In this document: positions 33,128 through 42,060 of the stretch, one piece after another
Numbering within the stretch: the first letter of the stretch is position 1
Layout: each line of letters opens with the position of its first letter
Assembly (NCBI GenBank): GCA_943842505.1
Contig: CALTDI010000021.1
Span: forward strand, 25,722 to 89,721
DNA: 64,000 nucleotides
Direction of reading: 5' to 3'
Source: an uncultured Pseudomonadales bacterium
GTDB lineage: Bacteria > Pseudomonadota > Gammaproteobacteria > Pseudomonadales > Pseudohongiellaceae
Translations under genes and position numbers: made by a program
Notes under the pieces: model-generated
What the model was told of the DNA's origin: nothing
Seen by the model: only the letters and a program-made list of their open reading frames with translations
Databases searched by the model: none

Positions 33128-33631
33128 ATGAATGTTAACAGCATGCGCATCGGGCACGGTTACGACGTACACCGATTTGCCAACGAGTACAGTGAGAGCA
33201 AGCCGCTAATCCTGGCGGGTGTGCCTCTGCCAGATAAGATGAGCCTGCTCGCGCACTCCGATGGCGACGTAATTCTGCATGCGCTGTGCGATGCTATTCT
33301 GGGCGCACTGGGTGCCGGGGATATAGGCCTGCATTTTCCCGATACCGATCCCCAATTCGCCGGTGCCTCCAGTGGCGATCTGCTTAAGCATGTACTTGAC
33401 CTGATGGAATCGCAGGAACGCTATCTGATCAATGTAGATATCACGGTCATCGCCGAGGTGCCGAAGTTGAGCCCCCATCGTGTCAATATGATTTCGAGTC
33501 TGGCCTATTTGCTGGAGCTGCCCGAACAGCAGCTTAATCTGAAGGCAACTACGACGGAAGGTCTGGGTGCGATTGGCAGGAAGGAAGGGATTGCCTGCGC
33601 GGCAGTAGTCCTTCTGGCCGGCAATGCCTGA
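33128..33631 (+). CDS. ispF: 2-C-methyl-D-erythritol 2,4-cyclodiphosphate synthase
   Basis: Cyclises CDP-methylerythritol 2-phosphate with loss of CMP. The metal ligands lie in RIGHGYDVHRF, and HSDGDVILHALCDAILGAL and the C-terminal ATTTEGLGAIGRKEGIA are present. The ATG at 33143 (MRIGHGYDV) is an alternative start. Overlaps truD by 8 bp. Confidence 0.96.
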   Translation: MNVNSMRIGHGYDVHRFANEYSESKPLILAGVPLPDKMSLLAHSDGDVILHALCDAILGALGAGDIGLHFPDTDPQFAGASSGDLLKHVLDLMESQERYLINVDITVIAEVPKLSPHRVNMISSLAYLLELPEQQLNLKATTTEGLGAIGRKEGIACAAVVLLAGNA

Positions 33632-34820
33632 TAATTCGTCTGCATCCGATTCAAGCTCCGCTATCGAGACCTTCAACAGTATCGATAGTCTGGCCTACGC
33701 CAACGGCAAGACCGAGTTAAGCGCGACACTGAAGCAGGAGTTCGCGGACTTTCAGGTCGACGAACAGCTGGGCTTCAAGCCCACCGAGAAGGGCGAGCAT
33801 CTGTATCTGCGCATCGAGAAGACAGATCAGTCTACCGTCGATGTTGCCAAACGGCTGAGCGAGATATCTGGCGTGCACGGATCCGAGATCGGCTACTCCG
33901 GCATGAAAGACCGGCGCGCCCAAACCCGGCAATGGTTTAGCATCAAGCTACCCCCAAGCAGAGATGGCGAGCTGGCAGCTCTGGAGAGCGAATCGCTACA
34001 TATCCTCGAGAGCCATAGAAACTCACGCAAGTTGAAGATTGGCAGTCATCGCAGCAACCATTTTAGGGTAGTGCTGCGCGACTGTAATGGCGCCCCAGAG
34101 GAGTTCGAGGAGAGACTGCGGCAGATTGAGCGTACCGGTGTGCCGAATTACTTCGGCTCCCAGCGTTTCGGCAGGCAGTTGAGCAATCTCACCCAGGTAC
34201 AGGCCTGGATGAGTGCCGAGCTGGACCCCACTGCTGCGGCCGTCAATAGCCAAGCAATACCCAAGCAGCGGTTTAAGCGCAGCATGCTGTTCTCTGCCGC
34301 CAGATCCTATCTATTCAATCAGCTGCTCTCTAAGCGGCTGGAGCTAGGCAGCTGGAACCGTTACGTAACGGGCGATGTGCTGAATCTGGACGGCACAGAG
34401 CGCTGCTTCGCGCTGCAGCAGGGTCTGGAATGGGATGAAACCCTGCAGCGCAGGCTGCAGCAGTTCGATATTCATATCACCGGCCCACTGCCGGGTGAGA
34501 TCGATTCTAAAGATAAATATGTAAGCTACGGCGAAGCTGCCGATATTGAAGATGCAGTGTGCAAAGAATTTTCTACGCTGATGGCGGGTCTTAAGCATTT
34601 TGGATTAAAGGCTGCGCGCAGGCCGCTTCGTTTTCGTCCCATCGATCTTTGCTGGGAATGGCGGCAGAGCGAGAGCGAGAGTGCGGGCACAAGCTCGACT
34701 TATCCGTCGTCTGAGCGGCCAGAAGGGTCGGCTGACCTAATATTGGACTTCTCCCTCGGTAAGGGGGCCTACGCCACGAGTTTGCTGAGAGAGCTTTGTG
34801 TGACTAAAGAGCATGCATGA
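33624..34820 (+). CDS. truD: tRNA pseudouridine(13) synthase
   Basis: Makes pseudouridine 13 in tRNA-Glu. The catalytic Asp is in GYSGMKDRRAQTRQW, with NYFGSQRFGRQ and the C-terminal LDFSLGKGAYATSLLREL. It has 398 residues, ~50 longer than E. coli TruD. The excess is a Ser-rich N-terminal leader (~25 residues) and a Ser/Glu-rich insert near residue 350 (ESESAGTSSTYPSSE). In Pseudomonas truD is followed by surE; here pcm follows directly. Confidence 0.95.
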   Translation: MPDNSSASDSSSAIETFNSIDSLAYANGKTELSATLKQEFADFQVDEQLGFKPTEKGEHLYLRIEKTDQSTVDVAKRLSEISGVHGSEIGYSGMKDRRAQTRQWFSIKLPPSRDGELAALESESLHILESHRNSRKLKIGSHRSNHFRVVLRDCNGAPEEFEERLRQIERTGVPNYFGSQRFGRQLSNLTQVQAWMSAELDPTAAAVNSQAIPKQRFKRSMLFSAARSYLFNQLLSKRLELGSWNRYVTGDVLNLDGTERCFALQQGLEWDETLQRRLQQFDIHITGPLPGEIDSKDKYVSYGEAADIEDAVCKEFSTLMAGLKHFGLKAARRPLRFRPIDLCWEWRQSESESAGTSSTYPSSERPEGSADLILDFSLGKGAYATSLLRELCVTKEHA

Positions 34821-34866
34821 GCCTGAGCAATAACATCATAGAAGCAGAACACATAGGACTTTAGAC

Positions 34867-35550
34867 TTGAGTAGCAGCGGAAACGGTAAACCAAATCTGA
34901 GCGGCATTGGGATGACATCGCAGCGCACGCGGGAAAGACTGTTAGGCAGATTGATAGATCAGGGCATAGACAGCATGGAGGTGTTGGATATTATCCGCTC
35001 CACGCCGCGCCATATATTCCTCGACGAGGCGCTCTCCCATAGAGCCTATGAGGACGTGGCCTTGCCCATCGGTCACAGCCAGACGATTTCACAGCCCTAT
35101 GTGGTTGCGAAGATGACCGAGGCGTTGCTGAAGAGCGGCCCTCTGGACACGGTGCTGGAGATTGGCACCGGCTGCGGATACCAGACCGCGGTGATGGCAC
35201 AGCTGGCGAAGACGGTTTACACGGTCGAGCGCATCAAACCCCTGCTCGATAAAGCCAAGAGAAACTTAAAGCTGCTGAAGCTACGCAATATTAATTTCCG
35301 CCACGGCGATGGCAGTGCAGGCTGGGCTAACAACGGCCCCTATGATGCAATCATCACCACGGCTGCACCACAGCAGGTTCCCAGAGAGTTGTTCGAACAG
35401 CTTAAAGAGGGTGGTCGTCTGGTCATTCCCGTCGGCGGCGACGATCAGCAGGAGCTGCAACTGATCACGCGTCACGGTAGAGAGTTTACCGCCGAGGTTT
35501 TGGAGGCGGTTCGCTTCGTACCCCTTTTAGTGGGTCAGTTGCAGCACTAG
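34867..35550 (+). CDS. pcm: Protein-L-isoaspartate O-methyltransferase
   Basis: Repairs isoaspartyl damage by SAM-dependent methylation. SAM site [17 protein letters not shown]; substrate loop [21 protein letters not shown] at 34867 has AGGA 8 nt upstream; the ATG at 34912 ([10 protein letters not shown]) is where Pseudomonas Pcm begins, so the first 15 residues are uncertain. Between truD and the DUF368 gene, with no surE between. Confidence 0.95.
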   Translation: MSSSGNGKPNLSGIGMTSQRTRERLLGRLIDQGIDSMEVLDIIRSTPRHIFLDEALSHRAYEDVALPIGHSQTISQPYVVAKMTEALLKSGPLDTVLEIGTGCGYQTAVMAQLAKTVYTVERIKPLLDKAKRNLKLLKLRNINFRHGDGSAGWANNGPYDAIITTAAPQQVPRELFEQLKEGGRLVIPVGGDDQQELQLITRHGREFTAEVLEAVRFVPLLVGQLQH

Positions 35551-35638
35551 GAAATTCCTGTCCTGGATTAACTCTGTTCTAGAATAGCTCTTTTCTAAAA
35601 TAGTTCTGTATTAAAGTAACGGATGCAATGGCTTGATC

Positions 35639-36551
35639 ATGTCTGACAACTCAAGCGGGCGGCAGCAGAATAGCGACAGTAACGACAGTTCTATCGCAAC
35701 GCCGCGCGGCAAATTTATGCTGTACCTGAAAGGTGTCGCCATGGGCCTGGGTGATTCCGTGCCCGGTATTTCCGGTGGCACCATCGCCGTTATCACCAAA
35801 ATTTATGATCAGCTGGTGTTTTCTATTCGCGCCGTCGATCTTCGCGCCTGTGCCTTGTTGTTCACCGGCAAGTTTGCCTTAGTCTGGCAACATATTAATG
35901 GCAGCTTTCTGCTTATCCTCGCGGCGGGCATATTATCCGGCCTGCTAATTTCCGCGAACACCGTATTGTTTCTGTTAGAAAATTATTTTGCGCCACTCAT
36001 GGCCTTTTTCATTGGCATGGTACTGGCATCTACCTGGTTGTTGCGCCATGAATTTTCATCGCTGCCTGGCAGAATGTTCTGGCATTACTACTGGGCCTGG
36101 CACTCGCGGTGTCTATAGGATTGATCAGTCCGCGATCGGCGGAACTGTCGCTGTGTATGTCTTCTTTAGCGGCGCCATCGCCATTAGCGCGATGATATTG
36201 CCCGGCCTGTCCGGCGCCTTTATTCTCCTATTGTTCGGCGTGTATGAATTTATCCTCAATGCGCTGATTGGCTTCGACTGGCCCTATATTCTAGTGTTCA
36301 TGATGGGCTGCGCTACGGGCCTGCTTATCTTTACCCGCGTCCTCTCCTGGATGCTGCGCGATCACCATCAACTCAGTTACGGCTTCATCAGCGGCATGCT
36401 GCTGGGCTCGGTAACGGCACTCTGGCCCTGGCAGGGGGAGGAAGGCTTCACCATGGTTCTGCCTTCGTCACTGACTCTTGTATTAGGTGTCGTAGTTGTT
36501 GTATCACTGCAGATGGTGTTTGCCGCAAAACCAACACAGCACAGCGATTGA
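35639..36551 (+). pseudogene. DUF368 membrane protein, interrupted by two frameshifts
   Basis: The two track ORFs 35633-36118 and 35988-36551 are pieces of one DUF368 polytopic membrane protein. The N-terminal part (LKGVAMGLGDSVPGISGGTIAVIT) is the family signature. Around 36082 the frame must move to read ALLLGLALAVSIGLISPRSAEL, and near 36150 it moves again to read VYVFFSGAIAISAMILPGLSG. Each shift equals one missing base. Some family members have recently been linked to undecaprenyl-phosphate recycling; that function is not shown here. Start ATG 35639 (MSDNSSG). It could be a true pseudogene or two sequencing deletions. Confidence 0.85.
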
Positions 36552-36552
36552 T

Positions 36553-37512
36553 ATGCGCACTTCACTCACACAGCTTAGCAAGATTCGACGCCTGTCATTG
36601 GCAGGCGTGGTGCTGCTCAGTGCCTGCGCCGGGGGTTATCAGGCGCCGATTTCGGAGCAGAGTGAACGGCAGGTGCTCACCGCGCCAATCATTGTCGATA
36701 GCTCTACGCCTGAGAGTAGCTTTCGACTCGAAGACTCGGGGCCAGCTAGCGTGTCTTCCAGCACTGGTGGAGGCAGTTCGAGGACAGGCAGTACAGCGTC
36801 GAGTTCGCAGCGCAGCGTTACTGAATCCAGAGCGGCGCAAAGTACTGCCGCACCATCTACGCCCCGGATACACCGTGTGCAACCTGGCGATACCCTGTTC
36901 TCCATCGCCTTCCAATATGATCTGGATTTTAGGTCGCTGGCGATAGCGAATGGCTTGAACCCGCCCTATACCATCTTTGTCGATAGAGAGATTAACCTGG
37001 ACCTGAATAATATCGTGGCGAATGGCGCCGGCGTGTCGACGTCGAATCTTGGCACCGCTGTCGGCAATAATTCTGTTGCCAGAGCAAGTGCAGGGAGCTC
37101 GCCTTCGGGCTCGGTGTTGCGGCAGCCGGTGTCGCGAACGCCGCTAGCGGTTTCCTGGCAGTGGCCTCATTCTGGTCGTGTGATCAGAGGGTTTCGCTCC
37201 GGGGTTAGCAAGGGGCTGGATATTTCGGGAAGTGTCGGTGATCCAGTGTTGGCGGCAGGCGATGGCGACGTAGTCTATTCCGGGCGTGGCATACAGGGTT
37301 CCGGTGATCTGATCATCATTCGTCACAGCGATCGCTACCTGAGCGCCTATGCACACAATTCGCGTATGCTGGTGAATGAGGGTGTCAGGGTTCGCGGGGG
37401 AGAGAAGATAGCCGAGGTGGGGGAGAATTCTTCGGGCGTGCCTATGCTGCACTTTGAGATTCGTGAAGCAGGTGATTCGGTGGACCCGTCGAGGCTGTTA
37501 CCAGCTAAATGA
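36553..37512 (+). CDS. nlpD: NlpD-like LysM/M23 lipoprotein (degenerate peptidase, probable amidase activator)
   Basis: 319 residues from the ATG at 36553. Lipobox LLSAC at ~22 predicts an outer-membrane lipoprotein. After a Ser/Thr-rich linker comes a LysM domain (HRVQPGDTLFSIAFQYDLD, ~105-150) and a C-terminal M23 domain (~205-315). The zinc ligands are lost: GVSKGLDIS replaces the GxHxGxD pattern and PMLHFE replaces HLHFE. So it is most likely an EnvC/NlpD-type activator of AmiC, not a peptidase. In relatives nlpD is followed by rpoS, and often carries an rpoS promoter; here rpoS is absent. Confidence 0.92.
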   Translation: MRTSLTQLSKIRRLSLAGVVLLSACAGGYQAPISEQSERQVLTAPIIVDSSTPESSFRLEDSGPASVSSSTGGGSSRTGSTASSSQRSVTESRAAQSTAAPSTPRIHRVQPGDTLFSIAFQYDLDFRSLAIANGLNPPYTIFVDREINLDLNNIVANGAGVSTSNLGTAVGNNSVARASAGSSPSGSVLRQPVSRTPLAVSWQWPHSGRVIRGFRSGVSKGLDISGSVGDPVLAAGDGDVVYSGRGIQGSGDLIIIRHSDRYLSAYAHNSRMLVNEGVRVRGGEKIAEVGENSSGVPMLHFEIREAGDSVDPSRLLPAK

Positions 37513-37552
37513 AGCCCCTGTTAATGAAGCCCCTGTTAATGAAGCCCCTGTG
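37508..37552 (+). repeat. Three 15-bp tandem copies spanning the nlpD stop codon
   Basis: Unit AATGAAGCCCCTGTT, the first copy containing the nlpD TGA, so each unit repeats the stop in the same frame. It lies exactly where rpoS is found in related genomes. Confidence 0.9.
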
Positions 37553-37608
37553 CGTGCAATATCTCTAAGAGTCCCTGCGCTGCGTTCGTCTAAGGCTAGA
37601 GCGCCAGG

Positions 37609-37932
37609 CTAGCGCTCCAGAAATTCCAGTTTGTTCTTCTTGTCAGTCCATTCCTCTGCATCGGGCAGGGCATCTTTCTTCTCGGTGATGTTCGGCCAGA
37701 CTTCGGCTAACTCGGCGTTCAAGGCAAGGAAATTCTGCTGATCTTCTGGCAGTTCGTCTTCCGCGTAGATCGCATCAACTGGGCACTCCGGCTCGCATAG
37801 CGCACAGTCGATGCACTCGTCGGGGTGGATTACCAGAAAGTTAGGTCCTTCGTAGAAACAGTCTACGGGGCATACTTCAACACAGTCAGTGTGCTTACAG
37901 CGAATACAGTTGTCACCTACTATGAATGTCAT
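37609..37932 (-). CDS. fdxA: 7Fe ferredoxin FdxA
   Basis: Two-cluster ferredoxin of 107 residues. Cysteines lie in [18 protein letters not shown] and [16 protein letters not shown], the [3Fe-4S]/[4Fe-4S] pattern of Azotobacter FdI and Pseudomonas FdxA, with the long C-terminal tail of that subfamily. Strong ribosome site (GTTGGAG). Between the rpoS position and mutS, as in Pseudomonas. Confidence 0.96.
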   Translation of the reverse strand: MTFIVGDNCIRCKHTDCVEVCPVDCFYEGPNFLVIHPDECIDCALCEPECPVDAIYAEDELPEDQQNFLALNAELAEVWPNITEKKDALPDAEEWTDKKNKLEFLER

Positions 37933-38135
37933 GTTATCTCCAACCCTTAAATTCTGGTAATTCTGGCTAATCTTTGCAATTGCGCCAATCTGGCTTGTCG
38001 CTAGCTCTCGTCACCTTTGGGCGCCTTTTAGCGGCTAATGGCGTGGCTTCGCGGCGTGCATTCTATCAGTTTTTTTCGGCAGTTTTCCATTCGGCTAGAG
38101 GATTTATTGGCTTAGTCTCTAGTTTGGACCCACAT

Positions 38136-40758
38136 TCAGCTATCTGCTTTCTGTTTCAGCTCATAAAGAATTTTAAGCGCTTCTTTCGCGGTGATCTCAT
38201 CGACTTCCAGCCTCTGCAGAAAGTCCACGGCAGGATGGGGCACGGTGGCAAACATCTCACTCTGAAATGGCGAGTCGGCTTCAGCTGCGGGCACCGATGA
38301 GGATGTGGAGGGGCTCACCGCAGTTGTTGCTTGAGCCGGCGTGTCGATCTCCAATTGCTGCAATTTCTCTCGGGCCTTCTCGATGACGGCGCGGGGTATA
38401 CCCGCCAGCTGGGCTACCTGCAGGCCATAGCTCTGGTTGGCGGGCCCCGCCTTGACGGCATGCAGGAAGACGATGCCATTGTCGTGCTCGATCGCATCCA
38501 GGTGCACGTTAACGATCGCAGGATAAGTCTCCGGCAGAATGGTAAGTTCGAAATAGTGAGTGGCGAATAGGGTGTAGGCCTTCACGTGTTCTGCGATATA
38601 CACCGAGGCGGCCCATGCTAGGGATAGGCCATCGAAGGTGCTGGTGCCTCTGCCAATCTCATCCATAAGCACCAGGCTGTTTTCTGTGGCGTTGTGCAGG
38701 ATATTCGCCGTCTCGGTCATTTCCACCATGAAAGTAGAGCGGCCACCGGCGAGATCGTCGGATGAGCCGATACGAGTAAAGATTCTATCGATGGGGCCTA
38801 AGGTAACTGCTGTAGCCGGCACGTGGCTGCCACACAAGGCGAGCAGGGTGATCAATGCGGTCTGCCGCATATAGGTCGACTTACCGCCCATGTTCGGGCC
38901 GGTAATGATTAGCATCTTCTGCGTGAGGTTTAGACAGACGTCGTTAGCAACGAATGTGTCGGCAGTGACTTTCTCCACAACCGGGTGTCTGCCGCCTTCG
39001 ATAGTTATGCCCGGCTCATCGCTTAACACCGGCTCACAGTATTCAAGATTCACCGCGCGCTCGGCGAAGCAATTCAGCACATCCAGCTCGGCGAGAGCCT
39101 CGGCGCTGGTGATCAGTCGCGTGAGCTCCGTGGCGAGCTCTTCAATCAAGGCGTCATACAAGGCCTTCTCGCGGCTCAGCGATTTGCTGCGTGCGCTCAA
39201 TACCTTGTCTTCGAATTCTTTTAACTCGGGGGTGATGAAGCGCTCGGCGTTCTTCAGTGTCTGGCGGCGCACATATTCTGCGGGCAATTCGGCACCGGCC
39301 TGACCCTTGCTGATTTCTATGTAGTAGCCGTGCACACGGTTGTAGCCGACCTTGAGCGTGGCGATGCCGGTGCGCTCCTTCTCTCGAACCTCAAGATCGA
39401 TTAGATACTGGCCGGCGTTGCTGCTGAGGTTGCGCAGTTCGTCGAGCTCGGCATCGAAGCCTGTGGCGATCACGCCTCCCTCGCGGATAACCACCGGAGG
39501 GTTCTCCTCAAGGGAGCGAGTCAGCAACGCGCTCTGCTGGGGAAACTCGCCTATGCGCTGCGCTATCTCGGTAATGTAGGTCGCCGTCATCGACGACAGC
39601 TGCTGTTGCAGTTGCGGAAGCTGAGCTAGACCGTCGCGCAGCTTCGCCAGATCCCGTGGGCGCGCCGAACGCAGCCCCAGGCGCGCGATGATGCGCTCCA
39701 AGTCGCCTATGTTCTGCAGCACCTCATGCAGGGCCTCGAAGTGATAGTCACTCTTCAGTGCGGCGACCGCCTGTTGTCGCAGCAGCAACTGGCTGCGCTG
39801 CCTAAGTGGTCGATTGATCCAGCGCGATAACAGGCGGCTGCCCATGGCCGTCGCTGTGCGATCGATCACCGACAGCAGGGTATTGTCCTTGCCGCCGGCA
39901 AGATTACTATCCAGCTCCAGGTTGCGGCGGCTAGCAGCGTCGAGGATGACGCTGTCTTCCTGACGCTCTACCTGTATCCCCTGAATATGGGGCAGGTCCG
40001 ATTTCTGCGTCTCCCGCGCATACTGAATGAGGCAGCCGGCAGCCTGGAGGGCGGCGCTCAGATCTTCGCAATCGAAGGCGGATAGATCGCGGGTATTGAA
40101 AATGTTCGGTGAGGATTCGGTTCGCGTTCTCCAGCTCGAATTCCCACACCGGTCGCCTGCGTTTCGCAGGATGATTCAGTGCGGCTTCCACCTCGGTTAA
40201 TTCTTCCTGAAACAGAATCTCGGCAGGCTGGATGCGACCTATCTCGGAAGTCAGCGCGTCCAGGCCTTGCATCTCGCTAAGCACGAATCTGCCGCTGCTG
40301 ATATTCATGAAGGCGATGCCATAGGTTTTCTGCGCGGCAGTCTTGCCTGCGCTAGCGCTGATGGCGAGCAGGCAATTATCGCGGCGCTCGTCCAGCAGGG
40401 CTTCATCGCTCACCGTTCCCGGTGTGATGATTCTAACAACCTGTCTCTCTACCGGGCCCTTGCTGGTAGCCGGGTCGCCGATCTGCTCACAGATGGCGAC
40501 GGAGATACCGGCCTCGACCAGCTTCGCCAGATAGCGATCCGCCGCATGGTAGGGGATGCCGCACATGGGAATAGGCTCGCCGCCGGATTTACCGCGGGCG
40601 GTGAGAGTAATGTCCAGAACATTGGCAGCGCTCTTGGCGTCTTCAAAGAACAACTCGTAGAAGTCGCCCATGCGATAAAACAGCAGACTGTCTTGGTGCT
40701 GTGCCTTGATGCGCAGAAACTGCTGCATCATCGGAGTGTGTGTTTTTGCGTCGGTCAA
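38136..40758 (-). pseudogene. mutS: DNA mismatch repair protein MutS, interrupted by one frameshift
   Basis: Two minus-strand ORFs (40758-39931 and 39869-38136) are the N- and C-terminal parts of one MutS. The first carries the mismatch-reading DFYELF and runs correctly to ILTEHF. Removing one base from the AAAA at 40099-40102 (TTTT on the coding strand) restores an open frame through [17 protein letters not shown] into the second ORF, whose apparent start is an internal GTG. The second part has the lever and clamp, Walker [14 protein letters not shown] and [12 protein letters not shown]. The restored length is ~873 residues, slightly above the usual ~855. If real, the cell lacks mismatch repair unless it has a second copy; a homopolymer sequencing error is equally possible. 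Confidence 0.93.
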
Positions 40759-40937
40759 TTGGCTAACTGCTGAGTCGATTGAATGCTGTGAGGAATGGTT
40801 TTCGTTTGTAATTGTTGGTCAGAATTCTACACGGTTTGACGAGCGGGGGGCATTGCTAATTGGCTTGGGGTAGTGTGTGTTTTTAGCCGTGGTTATTTAC
40901 GGTTCACTTCAATCAATGAAGCCGTTAACATGAGGCC

Positions 40938-41438
40938 ATGTCAGACTCTCTCAGCAACTCCATCCCCGAACTGGTTCAACAGCTGGCTGACCAACTCCTC
41001 GCAAAAAAACTCATCATCTCCACGGCCGAATCCTGTACCGGTGGCTGGGTCTCTCAATCCCTAACGGCGCTCGCTGGCAGTTCCGTCTGGTTCGATACCG
41101 GCTTCGTTACTTATTCGAATGAGGCGAAGCAGCGTCTGCTGTCTGTGCCCGCCGCCATCTTCGACAGCGACGGCCCGGGTGCCGTAAGCGAGGCGACGGT
41201 GCTGGCCATGACCGCCGGTGCGATTCAAAACAGTAGAGCCAATCTGGCGGTGGCCGTCAGTGGCATCGCCGGCCCCGATGGCGGCAGCGAAGAAAAACCT
41301 GTGGGTACGGTCTGGATCGCCTGGCAGTGGGAAAGCAAAAGTCTCGCGCGATGCTTCCATTTCAGCGGCGACCGCGAGTCTGTGCGCAGGGCAACGGTGC
41401 TCGCCGCCCTCGATGGCTGTCTATTGTTAGTTGATTAG
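40938..41438 (+). CDS. pncC: Nicotinamide-nucleotide amidohydrolase (CinA C-terminal domain family)
   Basis: Deamidates NMN to NaMN, recycling the nicotinamide product of DNA ligase. It has 166 residues of the stand-alone CinA-C form with STAESCTGGWVSQ, GFVTYSNEAKQ, VSGIAGPDGGSEEKPVGTVW and the final RESVRRATVLAAL. Upstream of recA, a common placement. Confidence 0.95.
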   Translation: MSDSLSNSIPELVQQLADQLLAKKLIISTAESCTGGWVSQSLTALAGSSVWFDTGFVTYSNEAKQRLLSVPAAIFDSDGPGAVSEATVLAMTAGAIQNSRANLAVAVSGIAGPDGGSEEKPVGTVWIAWQWESKSLARCFHFSGDRESVRRATVLAALDGCLLLVD

Positions 41439-41474
41439 ACAGAAAAACTAAAGGAATTCGATTTTTTGCCAATA

Positions 41475-41494
41475 TACTGGTTGTATATACAGTA
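41475..41494 (+). promoter_or_regulatory. LexA (SOS) box 1 upstream of the small ORF and recA
   Basis: TACTGGTTGTATATACAGTA fits the gammaproteobacterial LexA operator CTG-N10-CAG with the alternating TATA core. It lies 160 bp upstream of the small ORF ATG and ~570 bp upstream of recA. Confidence 0.88.
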
Positions 41495-41512
41495 ATAATT
41501 TGTTTAAATTTC

Positions 41513-41532
41513 CACTGGTCGTATATACAGTA
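41513..41532 (+). promoter_or_regulatory. LexA (SOS) box 2 upstream of the small ORF and recA
   Basis: CACTGGTCGTATATACAGTA, nearly the same as box 1 and exactly 38 bp downstream of it. Two boxes imply tight repression of the promoter that reads into the small ORF, recA and recX. Confidence 0.88.
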
Positions 41533-41634
41533 GTTTAGAAATTGGGCCCGGGTGCAAAGAAAGAGCAGCTAAAGCCCGCAGGAAAAGGCCACATAGACAA
41601 CTTATCGGAATCTTTTAGGAAACAGGTGTACACA

Positions 41635-41904
41635 ATGCAGATCACAACGAGCGCTGTAAGCAACAAATTATCAACCAGATTGGCGCCAGCGGAGTCTGCT
41701 AACACAGGGTCATACGATTTATGGCTGAACTCGATGTTACCTACCGTGAGTCCATCGATGGTCACGGGAGTGACTTCGAGTTCGAGCCACCAGATTGCGG
41801 GTCAGATTGTGAACCTGAGAATTGACAGCGAACGTCTTGCCGAAAAGCTCATGCAGCTAGGCTGCGATCAAATGCCAACGGGCATGGCTAAGGAAAGATT
41901 GTAA
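41635..41904 (+). CDS. Small SOS-controlled protein with a FlgM-like C-terminal motif, unknown function
   Basis: 89 residues from the ATG at 41635, with AGGTG about 8 nt upstream; the track start at 41542 is a TTG with no ribosome site. The N-terminal two thirds are Ser/Thr-rich with no family I recognise. The end, RIDSERLAEKLMQLG, resembles the last helix of FlgM anti-sigma28 factors and matches the FlgM-like protein at 57.4 kb (VDSDRLAEKLMELE). It is not like SulA. Position between two LexA boxes and recA makes it a predicted DNA-damage-induced gene. It could instead be an upstream leader peptide. Coding status is moderately supported. Confidence 0.6.
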   Translation: MQITTSAVSNKLSTRLAPAESANTGSYDLWLNSMLPTVSPSMVTGVTSSSSHQIAGQIVNLRIDSERLAEKLMQLGCDQMPTGMAKERL

Positions 41905-41932
41905 GAAAGACTGAAAGAAAGACTGAAAGAAA
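41903..41932 (+). repeat. 12-bp purine-rich tandem repeat at the stop of the SOS ORF
   Basis: AAGAAAGACTGA, two full copies and a half, starting within the TAA stop of the small ORF. After it comes a stem (TAGCC/GGCTA, then ACTCAG/CTGAGT) in the leader before recA, without a T-run. Confidence 0.8.
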
Positions 41933-42060
41933 TTTAGCAAGTAGCCGGGGACAGGCTACTATTTAAAACTCAGGAGACTGAGTTATTTAGGGGCAACCCG
42001 ACAACTGCTTTACTCACGGAACCAGGCTTCAGTTGTGAATGTAAACACAAGGAAATTAAG

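Noticed and set aside
39931-40758. Separate short MutS-like gene
   Set aside because: Its last ~45 residues are out-of-frame; removing one base joins it to the downstream MutS ORF, so it is one broken gene.
41542-41904. SulA homologue under SOS control
   Set aside because: Position fits but the sequence has no SulA motifs, and the 41542 TTG start overlaps the promoter region.
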